NCBI RefSeq assembly: GCF_015351475.1
Contig: NZ_JADKPR010000022.1
Location: 1 to 64,000 of the forward strand
Direction: 5' to 3'
Length of the DNA: 64,000 nt
Source of the DNA: Flavobacterium sp. HJJ
Lineage (GTDB): Bacteria; Bacteroidota; Bacteroidia; Flavobacteriales; Flavobacteriaceae
Shown here: piece by piece, positions 54,571 to 63,366 of the stretch
Layout of the letters: every line of letters starts with the position of its first letter
Position numbering within the stretch: position 1 is the first letter of the stretch
Position numbers and translations under genes: made by a program
The notes under the pieces: generated by a model
The model's input: only the letters and a program-made list of their open reading frames with translations
What the model was told of the DNA's origin: nothing
Database searches by the model: none

Positions 54571-56820
54571 TTACTTCTTCCCTTTTGATCCCCAGTTTTT
54601 ATTAGGGGCAGCTCCCATTACAAAATGCAGAATACCTCCTTGTAAAATTTGCTGATGTGTGATAAAGGTTTTATTGAAGGGAATACCGTTCAAGGTTGCC
54701 GATTGGATGTAAAAATTTTTATTGGAAACATTTTCTGCTTCGATTATAAAACTTTTTCCGCCTTGAAGATGAAGTGCTGCTTTTTCGAATATTGGGCTTC
54801 CTATCTCATATTCGCCCGAAGCTGGATTCATTGGATAAAACCCTAATGAGCTGAAAACATACCAAGCTGACATCTGGCCACAATCTTCATTACCGCTCAA
54901 TCCGTTTGGTGTTGTATTGTATTGTGTATCTAAAATATGATGCACCCAATATTGCGTTCTCCAAGGTTCATGGGCTTTATTGAACATGTAAGCAATATGA
55001 TGACTTGGCTCGTTTCCATGTGCATATTGGCCGATCAATCCCGAAATATCAGCAGAAACATTACTTCCAGTAATCTCAGAACTTTCCGTAAATAACTGCT
55101 CTAAACGTTTGGTGAAAATTTCATTACTACCGTGAAGCGAAATAAAATCTTCAACATTTTGCGGTACAAACCAGCTGTGCTGCCAAGCATTTCCTTCAGT
55201 ATAATCAGTATGTTCTCTGTGGTTAGAATGTTTAGGATCGAATGGTTCATTCCAAGATTTCCCGTCTTCCGATTTTCCTCTCATAAATCCGGTTGCTGGA
55301 TCAAATAGATACTGATATGCTTTAGAACGTTTTATAAAAAATTGATAATCCTCATTTTTTCCTAATGCTTTTGCCATTTGTGCCACACACCAGTCATCAT
55401 AAGCATACTCAAGAGTAATAGTAACTGATTCATCCAATAAATTATAGGGAATGTAGCCAAATTGCTTGTAAAGATTCAAGCCGCGTTCATCCTGCATCAT
55501 CGTGGTTTTCATGGCTTGAAATGCCTTCTCAGCATCAAAACCTTTAATGCCTTTTAGATACGCATCTGCAATTACAGGAATCGAATGATAACCTGTCATA
55601 GTATTAGTTTCGTTGGCATATAGTGTCCAGACTGGCAGTATTTTTTTTGTATCATAATACGCTAACATAGAGTTTACCATATCTGAAGTTTTGCCTGGAG
55701 CCAATAATGTCAATAAAGGATTTTCGGCTCTAAAAGTATCCCAAAGTGATAAAGTGGAATACGCAGTGTAGTTTTTTGCAGTACTGATTTCGTCATTCTC
55801 TTTTCGAAACTGTCCGTTTTTATCATTGTACGTAACAGGTGCTAATTGAGCATGATACAAAGCAGTATAAAATATTGTTTTAAGAGAATCAACGGGAGTT
55901 TCGACAGTTATTTTACTCAAAGCATCGTTCCAAACAGCAGCCGATTTAGATTTTGCTGTTTCAAAATCAGAACTTTCCGGATCCAGATTATCTTTTGCAT
56001 TTTCTGTACTTACAGATGATAATGCTACTTTTACGTAAAGTTCATCACTTTTTTCTGTATCAAAAAACAATTGTACCGCCGTATTTTCTCCTTCTGCCTT
56101 ATTGCCTGAAACTATTTTTTTATCAGCAGTTACCGTTGATTCTGAAATTGCTTTTGAAAATTTAGCCACAAAAAAAACTTTCTGGTTTTTTGCCCAGCCT
56201 GTACTATATCGATAACCGCTTATCGTGTATTTATCTTCAATTGTAATAGCAGTTTTTAAGGCTTTGTCCCAGTTAATTGCAAAACCAAGATCAATTACTA
56301 CTGATTGCCTGTCACTTTCAGCGTAAGTATATTTATGAAAAGCGGTGCGTTGCGACGCAGTTAACTCCACGTTAATTTTAGGATCTTTCAAATAAACCTG
56401 ATAATAGCCAGGTTTTGATTTTTCGTTAAGATGGCTGTAAACTGATTTATAAGGAAGTAAATCTCTGGTTGTTCCTTTAGTTGTTAGATCTACTTTTTTA
56501 TTAATTGGCATAATTAGTATATCTGCCAAATCACCAATTCCGGTGCCGCTTAAATGCAAATGACTGAACCCTGAAATAATAGAATCTGAATAATGATATC
56601 CTGAACACCAATCCCAGTTTGACACTCCGTTATCTGGACTTATCTGAAGCATCCCAAAAGGAACTGTTGCCCCTGGGTAGGTATGTCCGTGACCACCAGT
56701 ACCAATAAAAGGATTTACATTATCGACAAGAAAAGCTTTATTACGGTTATTTTTTTCTAATTTTATCTTGCAACTTGTAGCAAAAATTATACATAAAACA
56801 AACAAAGTAAAATTCCTCAT
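54571..56820 (-). CDS. GH92 alpha-mannosidase (paralogue d), first gene of the glycosidase operon
   Basis: The 749-residue protein has a lipobox ATSC with Cys17, so it is a lipoprotein and may face the outside. The GH92 domain opens DNVNPFIGTGGHGHTYPGAT. WDWCSGYHYSDSIISGFSHL forms the substrate loop, EGNAWQHSW holds the acid, AHGNEPSHHIAYMFNK follows, and GNEDCGQMSAW at about 643-653 holds the base. It starts the 26-kb minus-strand run and is divergent from the histidine kinase gene with only 121 bp between them, so the operon promoter must be there. It is most like paralogue c. Confidence 0.93.
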   Translation of the reverse strand: MRNFTLFVLCIIFATSCKIKLEKNNRNKAFLVDNVNPFIGTGGHGHTYPGATVPFGMLQISPDNGVSNWDWCSGYHYSDSIISGFSHLHLSGTGIGDLADILIMPINKKVDLTTKGTTRDLLPYKSVYSHLNEKSKPGYYQVYLKDPKINVELTASQRTAFHKYTYAESDRQSVVIDLGFAINWDKALKTAITIEDKYTISGYRYSTGWAKNQKVFFVAKFSKAISESTVTADKKIVSGNKAEGENTAVQLFFDTEKSDELYVKVALSSVSTENAKDNLDPESSDFETAKSKSAAVWNDALSKITVETPVDSLKTIFYTALYHAQLAPVTYNDKNGQFRKENDEISTAKNYTAYSTLSLWDTFRAENPLLTLLAPGKTSDMVNSMLAYYDTKKILPVWTLYANETNTMTGYHSIPVIADAYLKGIKGFDAEKAFQAMKTTMMQDERGLNLYKQFGYIPYNLLDESVTITLEYAYDDWCVAQMAKALGKNEDYQFFIKRSKAYQYLFDPATGFMRGKSEDGKSWNEPFDPKHSNHREHTDYTEGNAWQHSWFVPQNVEDFISLHGSNEIFTKRLEQLFTESSEITGSNVSADISGLIGQYAHGNEPSHHIAYMFNKAHEPWRTQYWVHHILDTQYNTTPNGLSGNEDCGQMSAWYVFSSLGFYPMNPASGEYEIGSPIFEKAALHLQGGKSFIIEAENVSNKNFYIQSATLNGIPFNKTFITHQQILQGGILHFVMGAAPNKNWGSKGKK

Positions 56821-56941
56821 ATAAATATTCTTAATTTAATTTTAAATTTAAATAAATTTACTTTTTATTAAAACAAATTTAGACGGACAACACATAAACT
56901 TAGATAAACATCAAAAAAAGTCACAAAACACTATATATATC

Positions 56942-58000
56942 ATGATTTTAAATACAGGCAAATTATATAGAATACCATTGCGCTACCATATTATATTTTG
57001 GTTAACTTATTTCATCTTTAACACCTTTCGCTGGGGAAGTTATTTCAATGATTATGTTTATTCTTTAAAAACAAATTTATTAGGCTTCCCCATTCACATG
57101 ACATTATGTTATCTGAATATTTTGATACTTATGCCTTATTTGGTTTATCAGAAAAAATATGCTTTGTATGTTATATCTATTTTATCTGCCATATTTATTA
57201 TGGTAATTGTAAAGTTTAATATGACCTATCTTTTTATAACTCATGAAGTCTGGCCCGAAGGACCTGAAACAATAGATAAACTAACGCTCAATTATACTAT
57301 TGACATGATGATGGGGGAATTATATGTAATCACATTTGTTACAGCTATTAAGATTACTTTTGATTTATTAAAAGAACAAAAAAGAGCCACTGATCTTCAA
57401 AAAACGCAATTAGAAACTGAATTACTTTTTTTAAAATCTCAAATTTCACCGCACTTTTTTTTCAATACCCTTAACAATATTTATTCTTTATCCGTTGAAA
57501 AGTCGAATAAAACTCCAAAAATTGTTCTTAAACTTGCGGAATTAATGCGTTATATGCTGTATGAAACAAAAACGAAGAGACAAACATTAGCAAACGAAAT
57601 ACTCTGCATTCAAAACTATCTGGATCTGGAGCGGATTAGAAATGACGAGCGTCTGGAGATAAACATGTCTATTTCTGGAGACATACACAACAAGAAAATT
57701 GCTCCCGTCATATTATTGACTTTTATTGAGAATGCATTCAAGCATGGAGTCAACAAAAACACCGGAAAAGTAAAAATTGATATTAGTTTCAAGGTCAAAG
57801 AAGAGCATCTTTATTTTTCAATTTCAAACCCAAAACCCGAAATTACGATGCATACAGATAATTTTAACAAGTCAAGTGGGATAGGAATCGAAAATGTCAA
57901 AAAAAGACTTGAATTGGGGTATAATAAAAGCGATTATACGCTTTCATTTAAAAATAAAAAGGATATTTTTGCTGTGAAGCTTGTAATTAAGGTGGTATAA
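56942..58000 (+). CDS. LytS-like sensor histidine kinase
   Basis: The 352-residue membrane protein has four hydrophobic segments (about 14-32, 48-68, 73-94 and 120-142) and then a His-kinase domain. The phosphoacceptor is His171 in SQISPHFFFNTLNNIYSL, and an HATPase-like end has NKSSGIGIENVKKRL. It has almost no periplasmic domain, so it probably senses a membrane or cytosolic signal. The LytTR response regulator gene follows after 68 bp. The pair is divergent from the GH92 gene that starts the glycosidase operon, with a 121-bp spacer, which makes it the best candidate controller of that operon. Confidence 0.92.
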   Translation: MILNTGKLYRIPLRYHIIFWLTYFIFNTFRWGSYFNDYVYSLKTNLLGFPIHMTLCYLNILILMPYLVYQKKYALYVISILSAIFIMVIVKFNMTYLFITHEVWPEGPETIDKLTLNYTIDMMMGELYVITFVTAIKITFDLLKEQKRATDLQKTQLETELLFLKSQISPHFFFNTLNNIYSLSVEKSNKTPKIVLKLAELMRYMLYETKTKRQTLANEILCIQNYLDLERIRNDERLEINMSISGDIHNKKIAPVILLTFIENAFKHGVNKNTGKVKIDISFKVKEEHLYFSISNPKPEITMHTDNFNKSSGIGIENVKKRLELGYNKSDYTLSFKNKKDIFAVKLVIKVV

Positions 58001-58068
58001 TTCATAATAAACGCCTTTTTCCTGAATTCCCCCTCTAATAATCTACCAGGAAATTAATAATAAAAGAA

Positions 58069-58782
58069 ATGAAAACAACTTGTGTAATTATTGACGATGA
58101 GCCATTGGCTATTAATATTATTAAAAACCATTTGGAACATATTGAAAATTTTGAAGTAATAAACACTTTTAGGAACTCAATCGAAGGATTAAATTACTTA
58201 AAAGAAAATTCAGTAGATGTAATTTTTTTAGATATAAATATGCCTGTTCTGGATGGTATTAATTTTATTAAAAGTTTAGAAAATCATCCTTTACTAGTTA
58301 TTACCAGTGCCTATAGCCAATTTGCTATAGAAACTTATGAATTAGATGTGTTAGACTATTTAGTAAAACCCATCGAATTCCCTAGGCTGATGAAAACTGT
58401 AAATAAGATTAACAAAAGACTCAGCAATATCCCAAAAATTGCTTCGGAAAACAGTAAAGAAAACCCTTTTATTTTTGTTAAAATTGACAAGAAGAGAATG
58501 AAGAAAATACTGTTAAATGAAATTTTAGTTATCGAAAGCTTAAAAGACTATTTAAAAATAAACACCTTAACAGGTAAATACATCATACACAGTACCCTAT
58601 CTGACTTCACCAGCTTATTACCCGAAAAAGATTTTATACGAATCCATCGATCTTACACGATAGCCATTGATAAAATTGATGCTGTGGAAGGAAACAGTAT
58701 CGAAATAGAAGGCATCAGATACGTTATTGGAAGATCTTATATTGATGAAGTAAAACAAATAATCTTAAATACTTCGATATAA
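58069..58782 (+). CDS. LytTR-type response regulator
   Basis: The 237-residue protein has a receiver domain (1-120) with acidic pocket Asp9/Asp10, phosphoacceptor Asp55 in FLDINMP, and the switch Lys in YLVKPIEF. A LytTR DNA-binding domain occupies about 140-237 (ILVIESLKDYLKINTLTGKY, then FIRIHRSYTIAIDKIDAVEG). LytTR proteins bind direct repeats upstream of target genes. It is co-transcribed with the histidine kinase. Its stop codon is the first three bases of the target repeat of foldback element C, which is inserted right at the end of the gene. Confidence 0.92.
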   Translation: MKTTCVIIDDEPLAINIIKNHLEHIENFEVINTFRNSIEGLNYLKENSVDVIFLDINMPVLDGINFIKSLENHPLLVITSAYSQFAIETYELDVLDYLVKPIEFPRLMKTVNKINKRLSNIPKIASENSKENPFIFVKIDKKRMKKILLNEILVIESLKDYLKINTLTGKYIIHSTLSDFTSLLPEKDFIRIHRSYTIAIDKIDAVEGNSIEIEGIRYVIGRSYIDEVKQIILNTSI

Positions 58783-58788
58783 TTTTTT

Positions 58789-58939
58789 ATGACTGTCCGC
58801 AAATAATACCATGTATTTTTTTGCCACTGATTACACAGATTCTCACAGATTTCATTACTTTTTTTTAAAAAAATCTGTGTAAATCTTTTTAATCTGTAGC
58901 TAATTCGATCTGTTTGGTATTTAGTTAAGGATAGTCATA
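58789..58939 (+). mobile_element. MITE-like foldback element, copy C
   Basis: This 151-bp copy begins ATGACTGTCC and ends GGATAGTCATA. The flanks are TAATTTTTT (58780-58788) and TAATTTAAA (58940-58948), an imperfect 9-bp repeat with the first six bases equal. The left flank includes the response regulator's TAA stop. It is in the same orientation as copy B. It lies between convergent genes and may act as a terminator hairpin for both, as its two arms pair over most of the length. Confidence 0.75.
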
Positions 58940-58971
58940 TAATTTAAAAAAAAATAAAGAATCATAAAATA

Positions 58972-59002
58972 GAAAATGCAGCCGGATCAAGACTGCATTT
59001 TC
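58972..59002. terminator. Terminator downstream of the NagB/PIG-L gene
   Basis: A 10-bp stem, GAAAATGCAG paired with CTGCATTTTC, has an 11-base loop and lies 50 bp past the stop of the minus-strand nagB-like gene, with T-rich sequence after it on that strand. Confidence 0.6.
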
Positions 59003-59051
59003 AAAGAAAAAAAACGTAACTAACCAAAATTATTATTAGCTAACTAACAAA

Positions 59052-60965
59052 CTAAAAATAATATCTTTTAAATGCCTCAATTGCTGAGTAATCTGCTAAT
59101 CCTAAATCATGGTATTTCTTTGCTGTTAAGCGGTTTCTGTCTTCAACACGTACCCAAAACTCTCTATTATCATCTCCTTGAAACATAACACCGTCTTTTT
59201 GAGTCTGGTGATAAAAAATGGCATGACGTTTTTTAAGTACCTGATCCGGGCTCATCGGGACGGCCATCTCAATTTGATACGATTCCCATTCATGCCAAGC
59301 ACCACGGTACAGCCAAACCCAGCAGTCATCCATATAACTATTCGATTTTAATCTCTTTAATGCTTCAAACAAACTGTCCAGACAAACTTTATGAGTACCG
59401 TGGGGATCAGCCAAATCTCCTGCAGCATATATTTGATGCGGTTTTATAGTATCAATAAGAGTACACATAATATCGATATCTGCATCTGTAAGATTATTTT
59501 TCTTAACTGTTCCCGTTTCATAAAAAGGTAAGTTCAAAAAATGAACATTCGAATCAGCAAGACCTAAATATCTTGTAGCTGCAAGAGACTCGCTCCTTCT
59601 TATTAATCCTTTTAATTTTCTAACCTCTAATGCATCAATATTATTACTAGGACCGTTCTTTATCAGGTTTATAATATTTTCTGATTCTGCTGCATTTACA
59701 TTTAGTGCTCTTGAAATTTCAGCAAATTTTAAAGCTTCTTCGTTAGAAACTGCAATATTACCTGATGTCTGATAAGCAACATGCACATCATGTCCCTGCT
59801 CTACAAGCCTGTCAAAAGTTCCTCCCATCGAAATAACATCATCATCCGGATGTGGACTAAAAATGATGACTCTTTTTCTTGCCGGAGCAGAACGTTCTGG
59901 TCTGTAAGTATCATCAGCATTTGGTTTTCCTCCTGGCCAGCCCGTAATAGTCTGCTGCATTTTATTAAACATTTTAATATTCAAATCATAAGCAGTCCCT
60001 TCTTCTGTCAAAAGGCTCGACATACCGTGATCGTTATAATCTTTGTCCGTTAATTTAAGAAAAGGCTTATTTGTCAACTCGCTCAGCCATACAACGGCTT
60101 TAAGTTTTAATTCCTCAGTCCAAACACATAACTTAACCAGCCATGGCGTTTTTACTCTTGTCAGTTCCGAAGACGCTTCACTATCCAGGACAAAAGTTGT
60201 GTTTTTATGTTCCTGCAGATAACTTGCCGGCACTTGAGAAGTAATTTCGCCCTCTATGGTTTTTTTTATAATTGATGCCTTACTGACGCCCCAGCCAAGA
60301 AGAACAATCCTTTTAGCATTTCGAACAGTATCAATACCCATCGTAATTGCTTTTCTAGGTACATTATCGATACCTAAAAAAGAAGATGCAGCATCCATGC
60401 GCGTCAAGTGGTCTAATGTAATACTGCGGGTTCCTGAATTTATGTGAGATCCTGGCTCATTAAAACCGATATGACCTGTCCTTCCGATTCCTAAAAGCTG
60501 AAAATCTAATCCGCCATAAGACTTAATCTTCATTTCATAATCAATGCAATATTGCTGCAGCTCCTCATTACTGACTTTTCCGTTTGGAATATTTACATTT
60601 TCAGGAAGTATATTTACATGATTAAAAAGATGCTCATGCATAAAATAATAATAACTCTGAATGTTAGTACTATCCATAGGATAATATTCATCTAAGTTGA
60701 AGGTTACTACATTTTTAAAACTTAAACCTTCCTCTTTATGCATTCTAACAAGTTCTTCATACACTTTTACTGGCGAAGATCCTGTTGCTAATCCTAAAAC
60801 ACATGGTTCATTTAACTCTTCTTTTCTCTGAATTAAATTTGCAATTTCTTGTGCCACTAATAATGAAGCTTCTTGCGATGAATCGAAAATTACATTGTGA
60901 ATTTTCTCAAAACGTGTTTCTTCAAACTTTCCAGCCTCTTTAAAATTTATACCTTCTCTAATCAT
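59052..60965 (-). CDS. nagB: Fused glucosamine-6-phosphate deaminase (NagB) and PIG-L-type deacetylase
   Basis: The 637-residue cytosolic protein has two domains. Residues 1-275 are a NagB deaminase (LATGSSP at 59-65, LDEYY with Asp92, GHIGFNEPGS with His165 and Glu170). Residues 360-630 are a PIG-L/LmbE zinc deacetylase (SPHPDDD at 370-376, DPHGTHK later). NagB turns glucosamine-6-phosphate into fructose-6-phosphate and ammonia. The PIG-L part could remove the acetyl group of GlcNAc-6-phosphate first, replacing a separate NagA. An odd point is Thr163 where E. coli NagB has Asp141 (GRTGH for NDGH). The 16-bp motif lies 61 bp upstream, which ties the gene to the N-glycan regulon. Confidence 0.9.
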   Translation of the reverse strand: MIREGINFKEAGKFEETRFEKIHNVIFDSSQEASLLVAQEIANLIQRKEELNEPCVLGLATGSSPVKVYEELVRMHKEEGLSFKNVVTFNLDEYYPMDSTNIQSYYYFMHEHLFNHVNILPENVNIPNGKVSNEELQQYCIDYEMKIKSYGGLDFQLLGIGRTGHIGFNEPGSHINSGTRSITLDHLTRMDAASSFLGIDNVPRKAITMGIDTVRNAKRIVLLGWGVSKASIIKKTIEGEITSQVPASYLQEHKNTTFVLDSEASSELTRVKTPWLVKLCVWTEELKLKAVVWLSELTNKPFLKLTDKDYNDHGMSSLLTEEGTAYDLNIKMFNKMQQTITGWPGGKPNADDTYRPERSAPARKRVIIFSPHPDDDVISMGGTFDRLVEQGHDVHVAYQTSGNIAVSNEEALKFAEISRALNVNAAESENIINLIKNGPSNNIDALEVRKLKGLIRRSESLAATRYLGLADSNVHFLNLPFYETGTVKKNNLTDADIDIMCTLIDTIKPHQIYAAGDLADPHGTHKVCLDSLFEALKRLKSNSYMDDCWVWLYRGAWHEWESYQIEMAVPMSPDQVLKKRHAIFYHQTQKDGVMFQGDDNREFWVRVEDRNRLTAKKYHDLGLADYSAIEAFKRYYF

Positions 60966-61026
60966 TTCTGGTTATTCATTTAATTTATTAAGATAAAATT
61001 ATGTATCTATTATTCAAAAAAAATAA

Positions 61027-61042
61027 ATATTCGACTAATAAC
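61027..61042 (-). promoter_or_regulatory. Shared 16-bp motif, site 3 (upstream of nagB/PIG-L)
   Basis: On the minus strand this reads GTTATTAGTCGAATAT and fits GYYRTTRGTCGAAWWW. It is 61 bp upstream of the start codon. The distance is close to those at the GH29 gene (74 bp) and the N-glycan susC (95 bp). The rest of 60966-61192 shows nothing I can name. Confidence 0.55.
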
Positions 61043-61192
61043 CCGTGAACTTCGGCAAAAGACATTATTAGAAACTTAAAATTATTTTTTGCTTTTACCC
61101 GTTTCGTAATTAATTAATTTAACGATCCGTTTTTATTTAGCAAAGCACTTATTTTCAGAGTTATTAGTAATCCTTAATGGATAATTGTTTAT

Positions 61193-63292
61193 TTACTCTT
61201 CAATAACATTTATTTCACCAATGGAAACCACCTGCCCTTTTCCTACTGCTGCCAAAGCGACAAAACGCAGATATCTGGCAGTAACTTTACTAAAAGTTTT
61301 CACTTGTTCTATTGGATTATTTTTAATGTTTGAAAATTCACCTTGTGATTGTTTTATCCATTTTACATTATCTGTACTGGTATAAAATTCATAATTAGAT
61401 ATCAAATTAAGATTATTACCCACTTGCTGAGGTACATAAGTAAAACCAGTTATTTTACGAACAGCTCCCATATCGATACTTAGCTGCTGCGGAAGCTTAT
61501 TTGCGTCTCCGCCAAAACTCCAATCTGTATCTGGATTACCATCAATAATCCGGTCTGCAGTTTTTAAATCGCCGCTGGAAACCGCAATGATTTTCCATTT
61601 TTCTTTGGATACTCCATACTTTGCGGTTTTTACAGCACTGCTTATATTTTCTTTAGTGTTTCTGGCAATTGCCTTAAGTGTAAAAGCTTTATTATAGGCA
61701 AAAGCTCCTTTGTATAAAATACTTTTTTCGGATGGTACACTCCCATCAACAGTATAATAAATACTATTTCCCTCTTCAGCTTTTATAGTAACTTCACCCT
61801 TTTTATCTCTTTGTATCGTTGGAATGCGAACGAAAGTTGGTGCATTGTAAGCTTGAATATTGGAAATAACTACACTTGCCTTTGCCACTGTAATGTTAAT
61901 TTTAAGTGCATCTGCAAGAACTCTTTTTGTTCTTAAAATTCTTTTATAGCCAATAGTTGTTTCATTGGCGATTGTCTCCCATTTTCCGTTAGTTTTGACC
62001 TCAACATTAAATGCTTTAACCCGTTGTCCCAGCTTTATATATTCCTGAATCAGGATGCGGTTAATTGCTGTAGGTTTTTCAAATTCAAATTCTATAGAAG
62101 CTTCTTTCACATTATCATCTGCAGCCCAATACGTATTTTTATCATTATCAATTGTATTTTTAGGACCAAATTTATTATCATTTCCTCTAACATTATCAGC
62201 ACTAACTTTAGAACCTGCTAAAAGTTCTTTATTAAAATCAGTTTTTATAACAGCAACCAATTCTTTCAATCTTTCCTCATCATTTTCGTTCACCAAACCT
62301 CTCCTGTCAACAGGCAGATTAAGCAAAAGTGTAGCATTACGGCCAACTGATTCATAATAAATATCTACCAATTCATCCAAAGAACGTACTTTATCATCCT
62401 CAACAGCATGGTAAAACCAGCCGGGTCTGATTGAAACATCGGCCTCGCCTGGCACCCATTTTTCGCCGTCTTCATGTCCAGACATAAACTCGGTATAATG
62501 TACTTTTCCTGCCAATTCATCTTTTTGGCGCAAAAGTGACCAATTGGTAGTATTCGCCCGTCCTTCTTCATTTCCTATCCACCGCGCTTCTGATGGACCA
62601 ACTCCCCAGACAAGTGTTTTTGGTGCAAGTCTATAAATCAGCTTATAGGTTTCGTCCCAATTATAATATTCAAGTGTGTTTATTTTTCTAGTTTCGTCTG
62701 CACCGCCATAATAACCATCACCGCCATTTGCACCATCAAACCACATTTCGAAAACATCTCCATAATTGGTCAGTAACTCCGTTAACTGATTTCGGAAATA
62801 AGTAATATATTTTGGATTACCATAATCCAGATTATTTCTGTCCCAAGGCGAAAGGTACAATCCTAATTTCAGATTGTATTCCCGGCAGGCTTCGGCTAGT
62901 TCCTTTACCACATCGCCTTTACCATTCTTCCAAGGAGAATTTTTTACAGAACGTTCAGTGTAAGCAGATGGCCATAAACAAAAACCATCGTGATGTTTGG
63001 CAACTAATATAATCCCTTTCATCCCTGATTCCTTAGCTATACGCGCCCATTGGCGTGCATCCAAAGCTGTAGGATTAAACAATTCGGGAGATTCGTCGCC
63101 ATAGCCCCACTCTTTATTCGTAAATGTATTTAATGAGAAATGGACAAAAGCATAGAATTCCATTTCCTGCCAATCCATTTGTTTTTGCGTGGGTACAGGA
63201 TAACAAGGTGCTGGAGCTTTTGCCAATTCCTGACAATAGATTGATTGTACAACGCTAAAAAAACTCAGCAATAGAAAAATGTTTTTCATCAA
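61193..63292 (-). CDS. GH29 alpha-L-fucosidase with discoidin-like domains (third of three)
   Basis: The 699-residue secreted protein (signal about 1-21) has a GH29 barrel. Substrate marks are FYAFVHFSLNTF (47-58), VAKHHDGFCLW (97-107), and the nucleophile Asp186 in MWFDGANG. Two F5/8-type C-like domains flank a short chitobiase/beta-hexosaminidase C-terminal-like repeat (SIYYTVDGSVPSEKS). The barrel resembles the GH29 subgroup that cuts alpha-1,3/1,4 fucose next to galactose, as in Lewis epitopes. It stands alone outside the big operon but has the 16-bp motif 74 bp upstream. It would act before the galactosidase. Confidence 0.9.
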   Translation of the reverse strand: MMKNIFLLLSFFSVVQSIYCQELAKAPAPCYPVPTQKQMDWQEMEFYAFVHFSLNTFTNKEWGYGDESPELFNPTALDARQWARIAKESGMKGIILVAKHHDGFCLWPSAYTERSVKNSPWKNGKGDVVKELAEACREYNLKLGLYLSPWDRNNLDYGNPKYITYFRNQLTELLTNYGDVFEMWFDGANGGDGYYGGADETRKINTLEYYNWDETYKLIYRLAPKTLVWGVGPSEARWIGNEEGRANTTNWSLLRQKDELAGKVHYTEFMSGHEDGEKWVPGEADVSIRPGWFYHAVEDDKVRSLDELVDIYYESVGRNATLLLNLPVDRRGLVNENDEERLKELVAVIKTDFNKELLAGSKVSADNVRGNDNKFGPKNTIDNDKNTYWAADDNVKEASIEFEFEKPTAINRILIQEYIKLGQRVKAFNVEVKTNGKWETIANETTIGYKRILRTKRVLADALKINITVAKASVVISNIQAYNAPTFVRIPTIQRDKKGEVTIKAEEGNSIYYTVDGSVPSEKSILYKGAFAYNKAFTLKAIARNTKENISSAVKTAKYGVSKEKWKIIAVSSGDLKTADRIIDGNPDTDWSFGGDANKLPQQLSIDMGAVRKITGFTYVPQQVGNNLNLISNYEFYTSTDNVKWIKQSQGEFSNIKNNPIEQVKTFSKVTARYLRFVALAAVGKGQVVSIGEINVIEE

Positions 63293-63366
63293 GGTTCTAA
63301 TTAATATTTTATTAGTTAGCTAATTAAAACAATAAATTTAAACTTAATTAACATACCCGTTCATAC

